From Cercis canadensis (Eukaryota; Streptophyta; Magnoliopsida; Fabales; Fabaceae): a stretch of DNA of 64,000 nt. Position 1 is the stretch's first letter, and each line of letters starts with the position of its first letter. The stretch is taken from contig QAOA01004580.1 in NCBI GenBank assembly GCA_003255065.1, positions 179,859 through 243,858 on the forward strand, read 5' to 3'. The notes under the pieces were generated by a model that was not told where the DNA came from, ran no database searches, and saw nothing but the letters and a program-made list of their open reading frames with translations. A program made the position numbers and the translations under genes. Shown piece by piece: positions 22,660-33,278 of the stretch.

Positions 22660-23234
22660 AGAATTTTCCTTTCATCAACTGAATGCTAATTTACTCTGGC
22701 TAGGAACATTTTATTTTGTAGAATGGTTAGTTCAAAACAGGTCATGGATTGAAAGACATCGTGTCATTTAAAGTATTAGATTATTTTTCATGTTATAATA
22801 TTGGAAAAGTAGAGATGGTCATTCAAAATTTTTTTGGTCAATGAACTTAATACCACATAATATTTGCATTTAGCTTTACTTTTTTCAGCGATCACTATTG
22901 GTTGCACATTTTGTGTTTGTTACAAATGGACTTTCTTACATCACTTATAGTCAAAGAAATGCATTGAAAAATGAGCCATTTCAGGTGATCCAATTTCATT
23001 ATTTTGTGCAAATATCTGTTGGAATATGTAACCTGTTAGTTAAGACATTTTAAATTTGTCTTGCTAATATAATTCTTCTCTACACTTCCAGTGGCACAAG
23101 TGCTTTAGCCATATTTCTCCAAAAGGCATATCATCTTGATATAACAACATCAGACTATGATGATCAAGAAATTGAGGAGAATATAGCTCACAACGGCAGG
23201 GTAAATGGAATACCAGTCCTTCCTCACATTAAGC
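22660..23234 (+). pseudogene. Methyltransf_16-family (plant lysine/nicotinamide methyltransferase-like) exons
   Basis: An exon at 22660-22762 after TTATCAG encodes EFSFHQLNANLLWLGTFYFV then EWLVQNRSWIERH. An exon at 23092-23234, between CTTCCAG and GTGAGT, encodes GTSALAIFLQKAYHLDITTS then DYDDQEIEENIAHN...VLPHIK. Both match, in order, a plant Methyltransf_16-type protein whose SAM motif I is ELGSGTGALAIF. The short stretch holding the first half of motif I is not recoverable between the exons, although a degenerate candidate lies near 22965. The downstream catalytic exons (TWGD...SDIL) were not found before or after the Tat insertion. I treat it as a broken or fragmentary host gene; a distant continuation cannot be excluded. 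Confidence 0.62.
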
Positions 23235-23565
23235 GTGAGTCTTCTTTCAATTGATGTATTTTTATTTTGCTTCTTAGTTATGCACTGAGAAAGATTTCAA
23301 GGCACTTGATTGTATGTTTTCTATGCAGATAAATTTTATTGTTGTTGTTAGTTGAAAGGTCATTTTTGCTATAGAGCAAATTGGTTGACTTGATCCTTAT
23401 CATTGGTTAGTTAAGAGAACTTAATGCATATGAAATTACGGATAGTTTCTATTTACTATGCCTTCCCATCCCTTCATTTGGATGATGAGTACTCTGTATT
23501 ATATGGAGCCTGAAAAGTACATTAGTATTTCATTTTTTTTTTTCTTCTAAAACCAGTGTCAAGTA

Positions 23566-24197
23566 TTGCGTTCTCAAATTTACATTGGAATCAATGTCAT
23601 GCAGAAATGGATAGCAGTGAAACAAGAAAGTGTCCTAGGAACCAAGAGGATGATTATTGCTAGTGTTCTTACAGGAACCAAGAGGATGATTATTGCTAGT
23701 GTTCTTACTTTGCTTTTGGGTGTAGTAGCTACTTGGTACACTGATAAATATTTGGTCAAGGAACCATCACATAATTGGGAATTAGATAAATGAAGTTTTC
23801 TTAATCGTCTTTATAGACGAGCAAAAAAAGATTGTATTGAACAACTAAGGGTGAGTAAAAGATGGTTCATTAAACTTTGTAGAATTCTACAAAAGAAATG
23901 TGGATTGACTAGAACAAGAAATGTCCCTGTAAGAAAAGATAGAGTATATTAAGGACTCCTTCTTTTTTTGATATAAAAACACAAATAAGGATTTATAATG
24001 CATGTTTTATACTTCATAATTTTATAAGGATGGAACAAGAAAATGATCCAATTTTAGAGGTCCAGGATTTAGAGCTTCTGGCTTCAGTGGATGAAGAGAT
24101 AGCAAATCATCCTACAGGGGGAAGAGGCATAGTTCAAGTTATCGAGAATTTGACAACATTTCCAGAAACTTTAGCAAGGAATATGTTTGTTGATTAT
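23566..24197 (+). pseudogene. PIF/Harbinger-like (ALP1/HARBI1-type) transposase relic, 5' part
   Basis: 23566-23950 encodes an N-terminal part resembling plant ALP1-like transposases: a hydrophobic stretch, then in the next frame LNRLYRRAKKDCIEQLRVSK, FIKLCRILQKKCGLTRTRN. The downstream frame at 24030-24197 (DPILEVQDLELLASVDEEIA...FPETLARNMFVDY) resembles the C-terminal tail. The central DDE nuclease region is missing, so this is an internally deleted derivative. A 36-bp tandem duplication (23639-23710) lies in the N-terminal part. The Tat element interrupts the tail at 24198, and the coding sequence resumes at 33279. The tail assignment is weaker than the N-terminal one. Confidence 0.6.
23639..23710 (+). 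repeat. 36-bp tandem duplication
   Basis: Two adjacent identical 36-bp units beginning GGAACCAAGAGGATGATTAT. They are in frame (12 codons) within the Harbinger relic. Confidence 0.9.
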
Positions 24198-24533
24198 TGT
24201 GGTGGACCTGTTCCAGGGCCCAAGTATACCAGGCCCAGAAGAAGCATTGGCCCAATAAAGCAGATAAGGCCTTGGGTCACCCGTTATTTGCTATGGGCGA
24301 TCCAATAACCCATCCTGGGTGAAACGTAATGCTCAGGTTTGTTTTCCTATAAATAGCCCCTGACACTCAAAGGTTAAGGGCTAGCTTTTTGAAATATCAC
24401 ACTGTTAAGCTCAAACTATACTGATTTGATCTTCGGAGCCCGGAAATAAAACACCGGACCGTGTTTCAGGTAACCATTGAGCAATCGACCTTGGAGACAT
24501 CCCGACCTCGACTCATCAACTCGGGCATCGTCA
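24198..24533 (+). repeat. 5' LTR of the Tat element
   Basis: 336 bp, TG...CA. It contains a strong TATA box TATAAATA at 24348-24355 followed by AGCCCC, and AATAAA at about 24445, compatible with U3-R-U5. It is preceded by the target duplicate ATTAT. Confidence 0.95.
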
Positions 24534-24534
24534 T

Positions 24535-24553
24535 TTGGCGCCGTCTGTGGGAA
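24535..24553 (+). other. Primer-binding site of the Tat element
   Basis: TTGGCGCCGTCTGTGGGAA begins two bases after the LTR end. This TGGCGCCGT-type site is common in plant Ty3/gypsy elements. I did not verify which tRNA it matches. Confidence 0.8.
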
Positions 24554-24607
24554 ACGAAGCTTTTCCAACACCTACAAATCTCATTGGCTGATCCTGAGTC
24601 CAACATC

Positions 24608-25957
24608 ATGGGCACCAACGCCCCACCTACCCCCGGCGTTCCGCTCACTCCTGTTCGGGAGCGTCAAACCACTCCCCCCAGAGGCAATCAGCCTTTGGGC
24701 AACTTGGAGACGATTTGTGAAACTCCACTTGGAGAACTCCGCCCTGAACAAGTAGGCGACACTTTGCAATGCCTTCTGCAAGAAATTCAAAACCTCAAAC
24801 GGGAACGGGCGGAAGATAAAGCCGAAATAGCTGACTTCAGAAGAAAGCAAGACTCTTCGAAGAACGAACGCACCGACAATACTCCTCTGTACCGACCTTC
24901 TGCCGAGACAATAGGCAGTGGGTCAAATTTTGTAAGTAGCCGGCCAGCAACCTTCCGGACCGATCCTGAAACCTCTTTTCACCCACGAAGAGACAGTTTC
25001 CCCGGCCAAGATGGCTCCCTCGGGCCCTCTCAGGCTAGTCCGGAAAGACAGAGAAAAGTAGGCCGACATCCATTTACCCAGCCTATCATAAACTATCCAG
25101 TACCAGTTGGTTTCCGATTACCCCAGCTCGAGCCTTTCGATGGCTCCTCTGATCCTAGAGAGCATTTAGAAAACTTCAACTCTATTATGCTCCTAAGCGG
25201 ATCCACAGATGAAGTCATGTGCCGGGCTTTTCCCACTACCTTACGTCGGGCAGCCCTCCAATGGTTCTCAAATCTTCCTTCAAACAGCATCTCTAACTTC
25301 AGTCAAATGTTCGAACTCTTAATAGCCCATTTTTCTACTAGTATAACCCATCAGCGCTCCTCTGCCATTCTGGCTACCCTCAAGCAAGGGGAACTGGAAT
25401 CCTTGAAAGACTACATGAATTGTTACACCAAGCTCTCTCTGCAAGTTCGGGACCTAACCGATTCGGTGGCAATGCATGCCATTCAGGCCGGACTCCGACC
25501 TGGACGTCTACACGAGCAATTGACTCTTGATCCTCTAGAAAACCTGTCGCAGCTTCTGACTATAACCTCCAAGCACATAAACTTAGAAGAAGTATTGGGG
25601 GAGTCAGACAAAAACAAGAAAGAAAAAAAGCCTTCGGACGACCGCAAGGCAAGTCGAAAAGACAAATCCCCTGTCCGTCCCCGATTTGAGTCATTTACCC
25701 CCCTGAATCAATCGAAGGCTCGGATACTCGAGGAAATCTGTCAGACCAAATTAGCCCAACTCCCACAACCAAAGGGCGACGTAGGAGCAGACAAAGAAAA
25801 ATATTGTGCTTTCCACCAAGGTCGGGGTCATGATACCAACGATTGTCGGCATCTTCGTAACCTCATCGAAGACCTGCTCCGCAGAGGTTATTTGCAAAAA
25901 TTCCGGGCTGAGAACTCTACCTCCACCCCAAAGCAGCGGAGCAGGGATAGCCAATAG
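24608..25957 (+). pseudogene. Tat gag
   Basis: The first ATG in the gag-pol frame is at 24608 (MGTNAPPTPGVPLTP), 74 bp after the LTR. A coiled-coil-like stretch (LQEIQNLKRERAEDKAEI) is followed by the retrotransposon gag domain from about residue 160 (FDGSSDPREHLENFNS, RRAALQWFSNLP, LKDYMNCYTKLS). The zinc motif is CAFHQGRGHDTNDC. The frame ends in TAG at 25955. In the active family this frame continues into pol, since the same frame resumes with the conserved INTIAGGFAGGG segment at 26078. Gag would form the RNA-packaging capsid in the cytoplasm. Confidence 0.9.
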
Positions 25958-28900
25958 CCGTCAAGGTCTCCTCAGAGAAATTCGACTCTAAGGCCATGAA
26001 GGCAGAGAAGCCGGTCCCCTTCTCGTCGACAACCTCCTCCCACCGAGGACCCAAGGCGCAACGCAGCAGGAACAATAAATACCATTGCAGGAGGATTCGC
26101 AGGAGGTGGGGTATCAAAATCTTCCAGAAAAAGGCATGAGCGGGCCGCAGCCAGATACAAAAGATAAATTCTTCACACTACTAGTTTATCTCGGGGAAAT
26201 AAGGGTATCACAGTTATATCCTTCTCGGATAATGACTACGCGAGCATCGATCGAGACCACGATGACCCCGTAGTCATAACTTGCTACGTGGCGAACTATG
26301 AAATTCGCAAAGTACTGATCGACCAGGGAAGTTTGGCCGACGTTCTTTTTTACCGAACGTTTCAGAAGCTCGGTATACCAAAATCCGACCTAGAATACTA
26401 CCCCGGAACCCTCATCGGATTCTCAGGAACCCAGGTTGAAGTCAAAGGGACTATTACCTTGAGAGTCACCATGGGGGAGTACCCCGACCTCGCCAACGCA
26501 ACGGTCAGATTTCTGGTGGTAGAATGCCCGTCTGCGTATAATTTAATCCTTGGCCGACCCTCACTTAACTCCTTAGAGGCCATCGTTTCCACTAGGCACC
26601 TCTTGCTAAAATTCCCGACCCAGTCAGGCAAGGTAGGTCAAGCACGGGGAGACCAGCTTTTGGGCCGAACGTGCTATAATATCAGTCTCGCCATAGACTA
26701 TTCTCCACCTCCGGCTAGCCAGGTAGCAAACCAAAGTAAAGTAAGCGCTCAAGTCCCCATTCAAGAGCTCGATAATAGAGAACTAACAGCTGCACTGCGC
26801 CCAGAACCTCAAGGGGATTTAAAATCTTTCCAGGTCGGATCAAATGAAAATCAAACGATTCAGATAGGATCCTCCATGCCCCCGGGAAAAATCAAGAGAC
26901 TTACCGACCTTCTAGCAGCCAACGCCGATTTGTTCGCTTGGACGGCCTCGGACATACCAGGTATTGATCCAAGTTATATCTGCCATAAGCTTGCTATAAA
27001 TCCAAATGCAAAACCTGTTTCCCAGAAAAAGCGAGTCGTCGGCCCCGAGAAGCAGAAAGCAATTCAAGAAGAAGTGCGAAAATTGCTCGATGCCGGTTTT
27101 ATCAGGGAAATACCTTATGCGACTTGGCTTTCTAACGTCGTCATGGTCAGAAAACCAAACGGAAAATGGCGAATGTGTGTGGATTTCTCCGACCTCAATA
27201 AAGCCTAGCCCAAAGATCTATATCCGCTCCCTAGCATTGACAAACTTGTTGATGAGGCTTCAAGGTACAAATTCTTAAGTTTTATGGACGCCTACTCTGG
27301 TTACAATCATATCAAAATGCATCCTAACGATGAGGATAAGACAGCGTTTATTACCGAGAAGGCCATATACTGCTATACGGTAATGCCATTTGGTCTTAAA
27401 AACGCAGGGGCAACTTATCAGAGGTTGATAGATCAGGTCCTAAAAAACCAAATCGGAAAAAATATAGAAGTCTATGTCGATGATATGCTCGTCAAATCCA
27501 ACACAGATGATGAACACATAGCACATTTAGAGGAAGCATTTCACGAGCTCCGGCGCCATAACATGCGGCTAAATCCTTCTAAATGCGCTTTCGGAGTCGA
27601 AGTCGGGAAATTCTTGGGTTTCATGCTCATGCACCGGGGCATCGAAGCAAACCCCGATAAGTGTCAAGCCATCATAACCATGGAACCACCAAAAACCATT
27701 CGCGAAGTCCAAAGACTCGCGGGAAGAATTGCCGCCCTGTCCAGATTTATTTCCAGGTCGGCTGACAAAGCGCTCCCTTTCTTCAAAGCACTCAAAAAAA
27801 TCAAACATTTCCAATGGACAGAAGAATGCCAGCAGGCTTTTAGCCAATTGAAAGAATACTTAAGCCGCCCGCCCATTCTTTCTAAACCAAAGGCAGGGGA
27901 AGCATTGTTTCTATACTTAGCCAGCAGTCATCAGGCAGTGAGCTCGGCCCTAGTCCGAGAAGAAGCAAACTCACAGTACCCCATATACTACACGAGTCAT
28001 GCCTTACAAGCCTCCGAGCTTAAATATCGAAAGATTGAAAAACTTGCTTATGCTCTCCTCCTCTCCGCACGACGTTTGCGACCATACTTTCAGAATCACA
28101 TCATAACTGTCCGTACCGATCAACTGATCCGGCAAATACTCCAGAAACCCGACCTAGCAGGTCGTATGCTGGGATGGTCTGTGGAACTCTCCGAGCACAC
28201 AATTAACTATGAACGAAGGGGAGCAATCAAAGCCCAAGCCCTTGCCGATTTCATCGTTGAACTCACCCGACCTAAAAGCACCTCCTCCGACCCGGAAAAT
28301 CAACCCGCATGGATACTCTCGGTCGACGGATCTTCCAACTCCAAAGGAGGAGGGGCAGGAATAGTGGTCGAAGAACCAGAAGGAATACTGATCGAACAGT
28401 CTCTACATTTTGATTTCCCAGTTTCTAACAATCAAGCAGAGTATAAGGCGCTCATAGCCGGCCTACGTTTAGCTCAAGAGCTAGGTGCCCAAACTCTCAA
28501 AATCCAAACCGACTCACAGTTGGTCGCTAGTCAAATAAAGGGGGAATACCAAGCCAAAGATCCACAAATGGTTAGGTATCTAGAAAAAGTGAAAACCTGC
28601 ATGGATAGCTTCAAAACAGCGGAAATACATCACATTCCGCGAGCAGAAAACACACGAGCTGACATACTGTCCAAACTTGCCAGTAGTAAAAAACCCGGAC
28701 ACAATCAAACGGTCATACAAGAAACCCTCCTTCATCCAAGCATCGTGCATGATGAAATAAGCGTTCTAGATAAAGAACCGACGAATTGGATGACCCCTAT
28801 TATCCATTACCTCAAAACAGGAACTCTACCTCAGCAGAAAATCGATGCTCGGAAATTACGAAGAATCGCATGCAACTATTGCTTAGAAAACGGCATCCTC

Positions 28901-30022
28901 TATAAACGTGGATATTATACCCCACTCTTGAAATGTCTGGCCCCAGAGCACTCCCCCTACGTCTTGCAGGAAATCCACCTTGGCATATGCGGTCATCACA
29001 TAGGAGCACGTTCCTTGGCAACCAAAACCCTTCGATCAGGCTACTATTGGCCAACCTTGCGGGTTGATTCTGCAAATCTTGTCAAAAAATGCGACAAATG
29101 CCAAAAGTTCGCGCATATCCACCAGGTCCCGTCCTCCGACCTGTCCACCACGGTTGAACCTTGGCCATTCTACCGATGGGGCCTCGACCTCTTAGGTCCT
29201 TTCCCCATAGCGGCAGGACAAAATAAATACTTAATTGTCGCAATAGACTATTTTTCTAAATGGATTGAGGCAGAACCTTTGGCCAAAATCACAGCCAAGA
29301 ATGCTAAAAAATTCCTTCAAACCTTTATCATTTGCAGATTCGGAATTCCGCATACAATAACAACGGACAACGGAACCCAGTTCACCGATCAGGGATTCCG
29401 GTCTTTTTGCACCGACTTGAAAATACGGCTAAATTTCACTTTGGTAGAACATCCTCAAGCTAATGGACAAGTTGAAGCAGCGAATCGGATAATTTTGGAT
29501 GGGCTGAAAAAGAGATTGGATCACACCAAAGGCAACTGGACGGAAGAGCTCCCATGGGTATTATGGTCTTATCGAACAACATCTCAGACCTCAACTAAAG
29601 AATCGCCTTATAAACTCACATATGGGGCTGAAGCAATGATACCCGTTGAAGTCGGAGAACCGAGCTTCAGGAGAGAACACTTCAACGAAGACCAGAACCA
29701 AGAGGCGATGTGTACAAACCTGGAGCTACTCGATGAAGAAAGAGAAAAGGCGAAACTCAGAATGTTGGCATATAAAGAAAGAATCACGAAGTATTACAAT
29801 GCGAAAGTCCGACCTAAGGATTTCAAACCAGGCGAACTTGTCCTCCGAAAGGCTGCCATCACCAGAAAGCACCTCACAGAAGGCAAGCTGGCCCCCAACT
29901 AGGAAGGCCCATACAGAGTGCACGAGTCCCTTGGAAAGGGAGCATATAAGCTCCTGACAATGGAAGGAGTGCCGATCCCTCGAACTTGGAATGTAAGCAA
30001 TCTCCCTATATATGAAACATGA
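25958..30022 (+). pseudogene. Tat pol: protease, RT, RNase H, archaeal-type RNase H, integrase
   Basis: Same frame as gag. Protease: VLIDQGSLADVLFY near 26313, with the DQGS active-site variant of this lineage. RT: GKWRMCVDFSDLNKA, DAYSGYNHIKM, MPFGLKNAGATYQR and catalytic EVYVDDMLV (YVDD at 27473-27484). RNase H of the RT unit: FLYLASSHQAVSSALVREE. A second RNase H: ILSVDGSSNSKGGGAGIVVE...NNQAEYKALIAGL...IQTDSQLVA. Integrase: H-H-C-C finger ending CDKCQKF, then GLDLLGPFPI, TTDNGTQFTD and NGQVEAANRI. Stops at 25997, 26165, 27206 and 29900 (the last at a conserved Trp before EGPYRV) break the frame, which otherwise runs to TGA at 30020. Confidence 0.92.
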
Positions 30023-30036
30023 TGTTTGTTGTTTTG

Positions 30037-30270
30037 ACAAACCGATCTAAAACGTTTGTAACATCCACCGCGAGTACAAACCGATCTAAAACGTTTGTAA
30101 CCTCCACCGCGAGTACAAACCGATTTAAAACGTTTGTAACCTCCACCGCAAGTACAAACCGATCTAAAACGTTTATAACTTCCACCGCGAATGCAAACCG
30201 ATCTAAAAATTATGTTTTGTAACCTCTACAAGTTCAAACCAATTTAAAAACTTGCAGCCTGTCGCGAGTT
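30037..30270 (+). repeat. 39-bp minisatellite in the Tat 3' region
   Basis: The ACAAACCGATCTAAAACG unit starts at 30037, 30076, 30115, 30154 and 30193, exactly 39 bp apart, and degrades into a sixth copy near 30231. Tandem repeats between pol and the 3' LTR are a known property of Tat-lineage elements. Confidence 0.93.
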
Positions 30271-30467
30271 CAACTACGATCTAAAAAAAAAAAAATCCAC
30301 CTCATCCGAGTACCGTGGAGCATTCAACAGATAGGTTTTACTTATTTTTTCATTTTCCGATCATACAAATCTTCTTTCGAAATTCGAGTTAAACCGATTT
30401 CTAACCTTGGTTAAAATTACCAAAAGAAACCCATCGTAATAATGTACAAATAAAATCGAAATCATTA

Positions 30468-30773
30468 GAAAACAAACCTGAGCATTACGTTTCACCCAGG
30501 ATGGGTTATTGGATCGCCCATAGCAAATAACGGGTGACCCAAGGCCTTATCTGCTTTATTGGGCCAATGCTTCTTCTTGGCCTGGTATACTTGGGCCCTG
30601 GAACAGGTCCACCACACTTGCCCCTCAAGAGCTCGGAGAGTTAGAAGATCTCCGAGCTGTAGGTCGGTATAAAAAAGACTTCTTGCCGTCGTCTTTTCAT
30701 CTCCTAGCCTGCAACGCGTACATTTATTATTGGTATTTCCAATACGGGGGTAATGATGGCCGCTGGCAATCGC
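30468..30773 (-). repeat. Left arm of the 306-bp inverted repeat (includes inverted partial LTR)
   Basis: The reverse complement matches 32786-33091 over 306 bp without indels and with about six differences. 30468-30616 is an inverted copy of LTR positions 1-149, stopping one base pair before the CTATAAATAG box. 30617-30773 is an inverted copy of the sequence just upstream of the 3' LTR. Confidence 0.93.
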
Positions 30774-32541
30774 CCGCCTCATGGCGCTCTTCCAGCTCTT
30801 TAATATCAAGGCGGAGTTGCCTATTCTCCGCCTCGACCTTGTCCCGGGCTTCCAGGGCAGGAGCCAGTTGCTGAATTTCTAAGTTTTCCTTCTTCTCCCT
30901 TAGAAGCCGGTTCTCATCTTCCGCCTTCTTCAGCGCCTCCAGAGCCGAATCTTTTTCGACCTGGAGCATTTCTTCCTCGTCCTGTAGCTTTTGAAGGGCG
31001 GTAAGATCTCCTAGTCTTTTTTGTACCCCTCGAATAGCAGCAAGGTCTCGGGTAGCATTGGCGAGGAGGTACTTCAGCAGCTGGTCAACCGACGACTGGC
31101 CGACTCTCTCCTCGTCGGACGCCGATATGATAGAGTCCACCCTATCCTGAACAGGAAACAGGGTATTCCACAATGAGTGGCTGGCATGGGTATCATCACC
31201 GGTCAGAGCGACGGAAAATAAATCTAGAGGTTTGACCTCAGCTGGGGCTTCCTGTCGAGACCGGCTTGGCATTTCTTGTCGGGCCCGGTTAGATGAGGAA
31301 CCAGCTCGGGCGGTCTCCTGGTGGGAGGACTTGTGTTTTTTAGACCCACGCTCTCCCCGGTCCCTCCGCCTAAGATCTGCAGCTAGATCCTCCTCCATTA
31401 GACGTTTCCCCCGGGCCCGGTCTGCCGGGACCACAGTCACCGGCTCAGCTGCGATGGCCCTCCCAGGTTGGGACCCAGGTGCCGGGATTTCCTCCACATC
31501 TCGGATGACCGGGCCGCCTCTAGGAACGACCCCGCTGAACTTCGCCAGTGTGGACAGCCTCACCATTTCTTCCTTGCTGATTCTTTCGTCTGCAAACACA
31601 AAGGAAGATTCGGTTAGCTACATTAAAAAACTCATGATAAAGGTAACACAGTCAACTATATACCGACCAATTAAATCTTTTGCTTTCAGCTTGACTTGGC
31701 TGGATTTGTTGTACGTTAGCCCGGAAATAATTCTTATTATGCGACGAGCTTCTGGATCGTACTCATCCATAGAGCGTGCTCGTCCTTTATTTACATATTG
31801 GACCCACCTCAAAGGAAACCGGGGTTTCCCGTACTCATCCAAGAAAAAAGCCTTGTCCGGCCGAGGTACCCCATCCCAGGACGGAACCGTTACGCGGAAG
31901 AATTGATCCTTCCACCCCTTAGCCGATTCCTCAAAAAGCTTCATTAAGCATAGTCGAGGTCGGCTAGCCACGTAAATAAATTCCTGGTCGGAATCTTTCA
32001 CGTCCTTTAAAGCAAAAAAATGAAAAAATACATCTACTCGGGGGTCTACTGTTAACAGCACACACATATTCTGAAAAGCGCGAAGAAATCCCCACCCGTT
32101 AGAATGAAGTTGTGAAGGAGCGGCATTTATTGTTCGGAAAAAGTCCATTTCAAACTCAGTCAAAGGAAGCTCGGCTCTAGCCCTATCCATGTACGCCAGG
32201 TTGAAAACAAAAAAATTATTGTGAGGGCAGTTCTCACAAACCGGCGACCCCCTAGGGGAGGCCTCTAAATCAAAATGGTGGCAGTTCCAGTCTATCTCTG
32301 GAAAATTATTTTTTAAGTTTTCTATATCCCTAGGGCGAATAGAGGATTTAGTAGTTCTAATCAGAAAGCTAGCAAAAAAAGGAACAGACGGTTGAGAAGA
32401 AGAAACCCCAGCACCATTCCCCCTAGAGCATTCTGGATTATCTTTTCCCGAAGATCCCATTTTGTGAAAGAAAAACAACTCACCAGGCGAGGATTTAGAA
32501 CAGGGAAAGATTGGGTAGCCAAAATCTACCTTTTCTTGCAA
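30727..32541 (-). CDS. Antisense accessory gene of the Tat element ('putative gypsy-type transposon' domain, PF04195-like)
   Basis: Exon 1 (32541-31668) starts at MQEKVDFGYPIF. It carries a region typical of plant gypsy-type transposon proteins: ELPLTEFEMDFFRTI...APSQLHSNGWGFLRAF...VFFHFFALKDV...GWKDQFFRVTV. Exon 2 (31589-30727) follows a 78-bp intron and contains a basic stretch (KRLMEEDLAADLRRRDRG). A long coiled coil (LQDEEEMLQVEKDSALEALK onward) comes before the stop. The frame joins as KDLI-DERISKEEMVR; the donor (GTCGGT) is weak. The function is unknown; such antisense additional frames are reported in Tat relatives. No internal stop was seen, unlike the sense gag-pol. The last 15 or so codons lie in the inverted-repeat arm. 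Confidence 0.78.
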
Positions 32542-32654
32542 AACCGAGCTTCAGCTTGGTGAAGCGTGAGTCTTTAGAAGTTCACTCTGATACTCTCCGA
32601 CCTAGCCAAAATCTCAAAACTTCTTTTCGAAAACTTGGGCGAAATCAGAAGATT

Positions 32655-32665
32655 CTCTATTTATA
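32655..32665 (-). promoter_or_regulatory. TATA box for the antisense Tat gene
   Basis: The minus strand reads TATAAATAGAG here, 114 bp upstream of the antisense ATG at 32541. A second TATA-like GTATAAAAAAG lies further upstream near 32881-32891 inside the inverted repeat. Confidence 0.6.
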
Positions 32666-32785
32666 CTAACAGACATCACTATCCATCCGTCCACATCTCA
32701 TAAGATCCAACGGTCAGGGGAACGCCGTAACAGACTCGGGAAGTACAAACGTCATATCCACAGCAGACTTCCCGCCTCGAGGCGC

Positions 32786-33091
32786 GCGATTGCCAGCGGC
32801 CATCATTACCCCCGTATTGGAAATACCAATAATAAATGTACACGTTGTAGGCCAGGAGATGAAAAGACGACGGCAAGAAGTCTTTTTTATACCGACCTAC
32901 AGCTCGGAGATCTTCTAACTCTCCGAGCTCTTCAGGGGCAAGTGTGGTGGACCTGTTCCAGGGCCCAAGTATACCAGGCCTAGAAGAAGCATTGGCCCAA
33001 TAAAGCAGATAAGGCCTTGGGTCACCCGTTATTTGCTATGGGCGATCCAATAACCCATCCTGGGTGAAACGTAATGCTCAAGTTTGTTTTC
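32786..33091 (+). repeat. Right arm of the 306-bp inverted repeat
   Basis: Reverse complement of 30468-30773. It spans 157 bp upstream of the 3' LTR and the first 149 bp of that LTR. The loop between the arms (30774-32785, about 2.0 kb) holds nearly all of the antisense gene. Confidence 0.93.
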
Positions 33092-33278
33092 CTATAAATA
33101 GCCCCTGACACTCAAAGGTTAAGGGCTGGTTTTTTGAAATATCACACTGTTAAGCTCAAACTATACTGATTTGATCTTCGGAGCCCGAAAATAAAACACC
33201 GGACCGCGTTTCAGGTAACCATTGAGCAATCGACCTTGGAGACATCCCGACCTCGACTCATCAACTCGGGCATCGTCA
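32943..33278 (+). repeat. 3' LTR of the Tat element
   Basis: 336 bp, same length as the 5' LTR. It is preceded by AGGGGCAAG as a weak polypurine tract and followed by ATTAT. About six differences from the 5' LTR, all transitions. Confidence 0.95.

Larger units (their letters stand above)
24198..33278 (+). mobile_element. Tat-lineage Ty3/gypsy retrotransposon, structurally complete
   Basis: Two 336-bp LTRs (24198-24533, 32943-33278) start TG, end CA and are flanked by a perfect 5-bp duplication ATTAT (24193-24197, 33279-33283). The interior has a primer-binding site, single-frame gag-pol, a second RNase H domain typical of Tat elements, a 39-bp minisatellite, an antisense gene and a large inverted repeat. 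The LTRs differ at about six positions by eye, all transitions, so the insertion is recent. Gag-pol carries five in-frame stops, so the copy is not autonomous. Confidence 0.95.

Noticed and set aside
30727..31599. Long minus-strand frame first suspected to be a shadow of pol
   Set aside because: It lies downstream of pol, joins a second exon in frame, and encodes a recognisable gypsy-type accessory domain and coiled coil.
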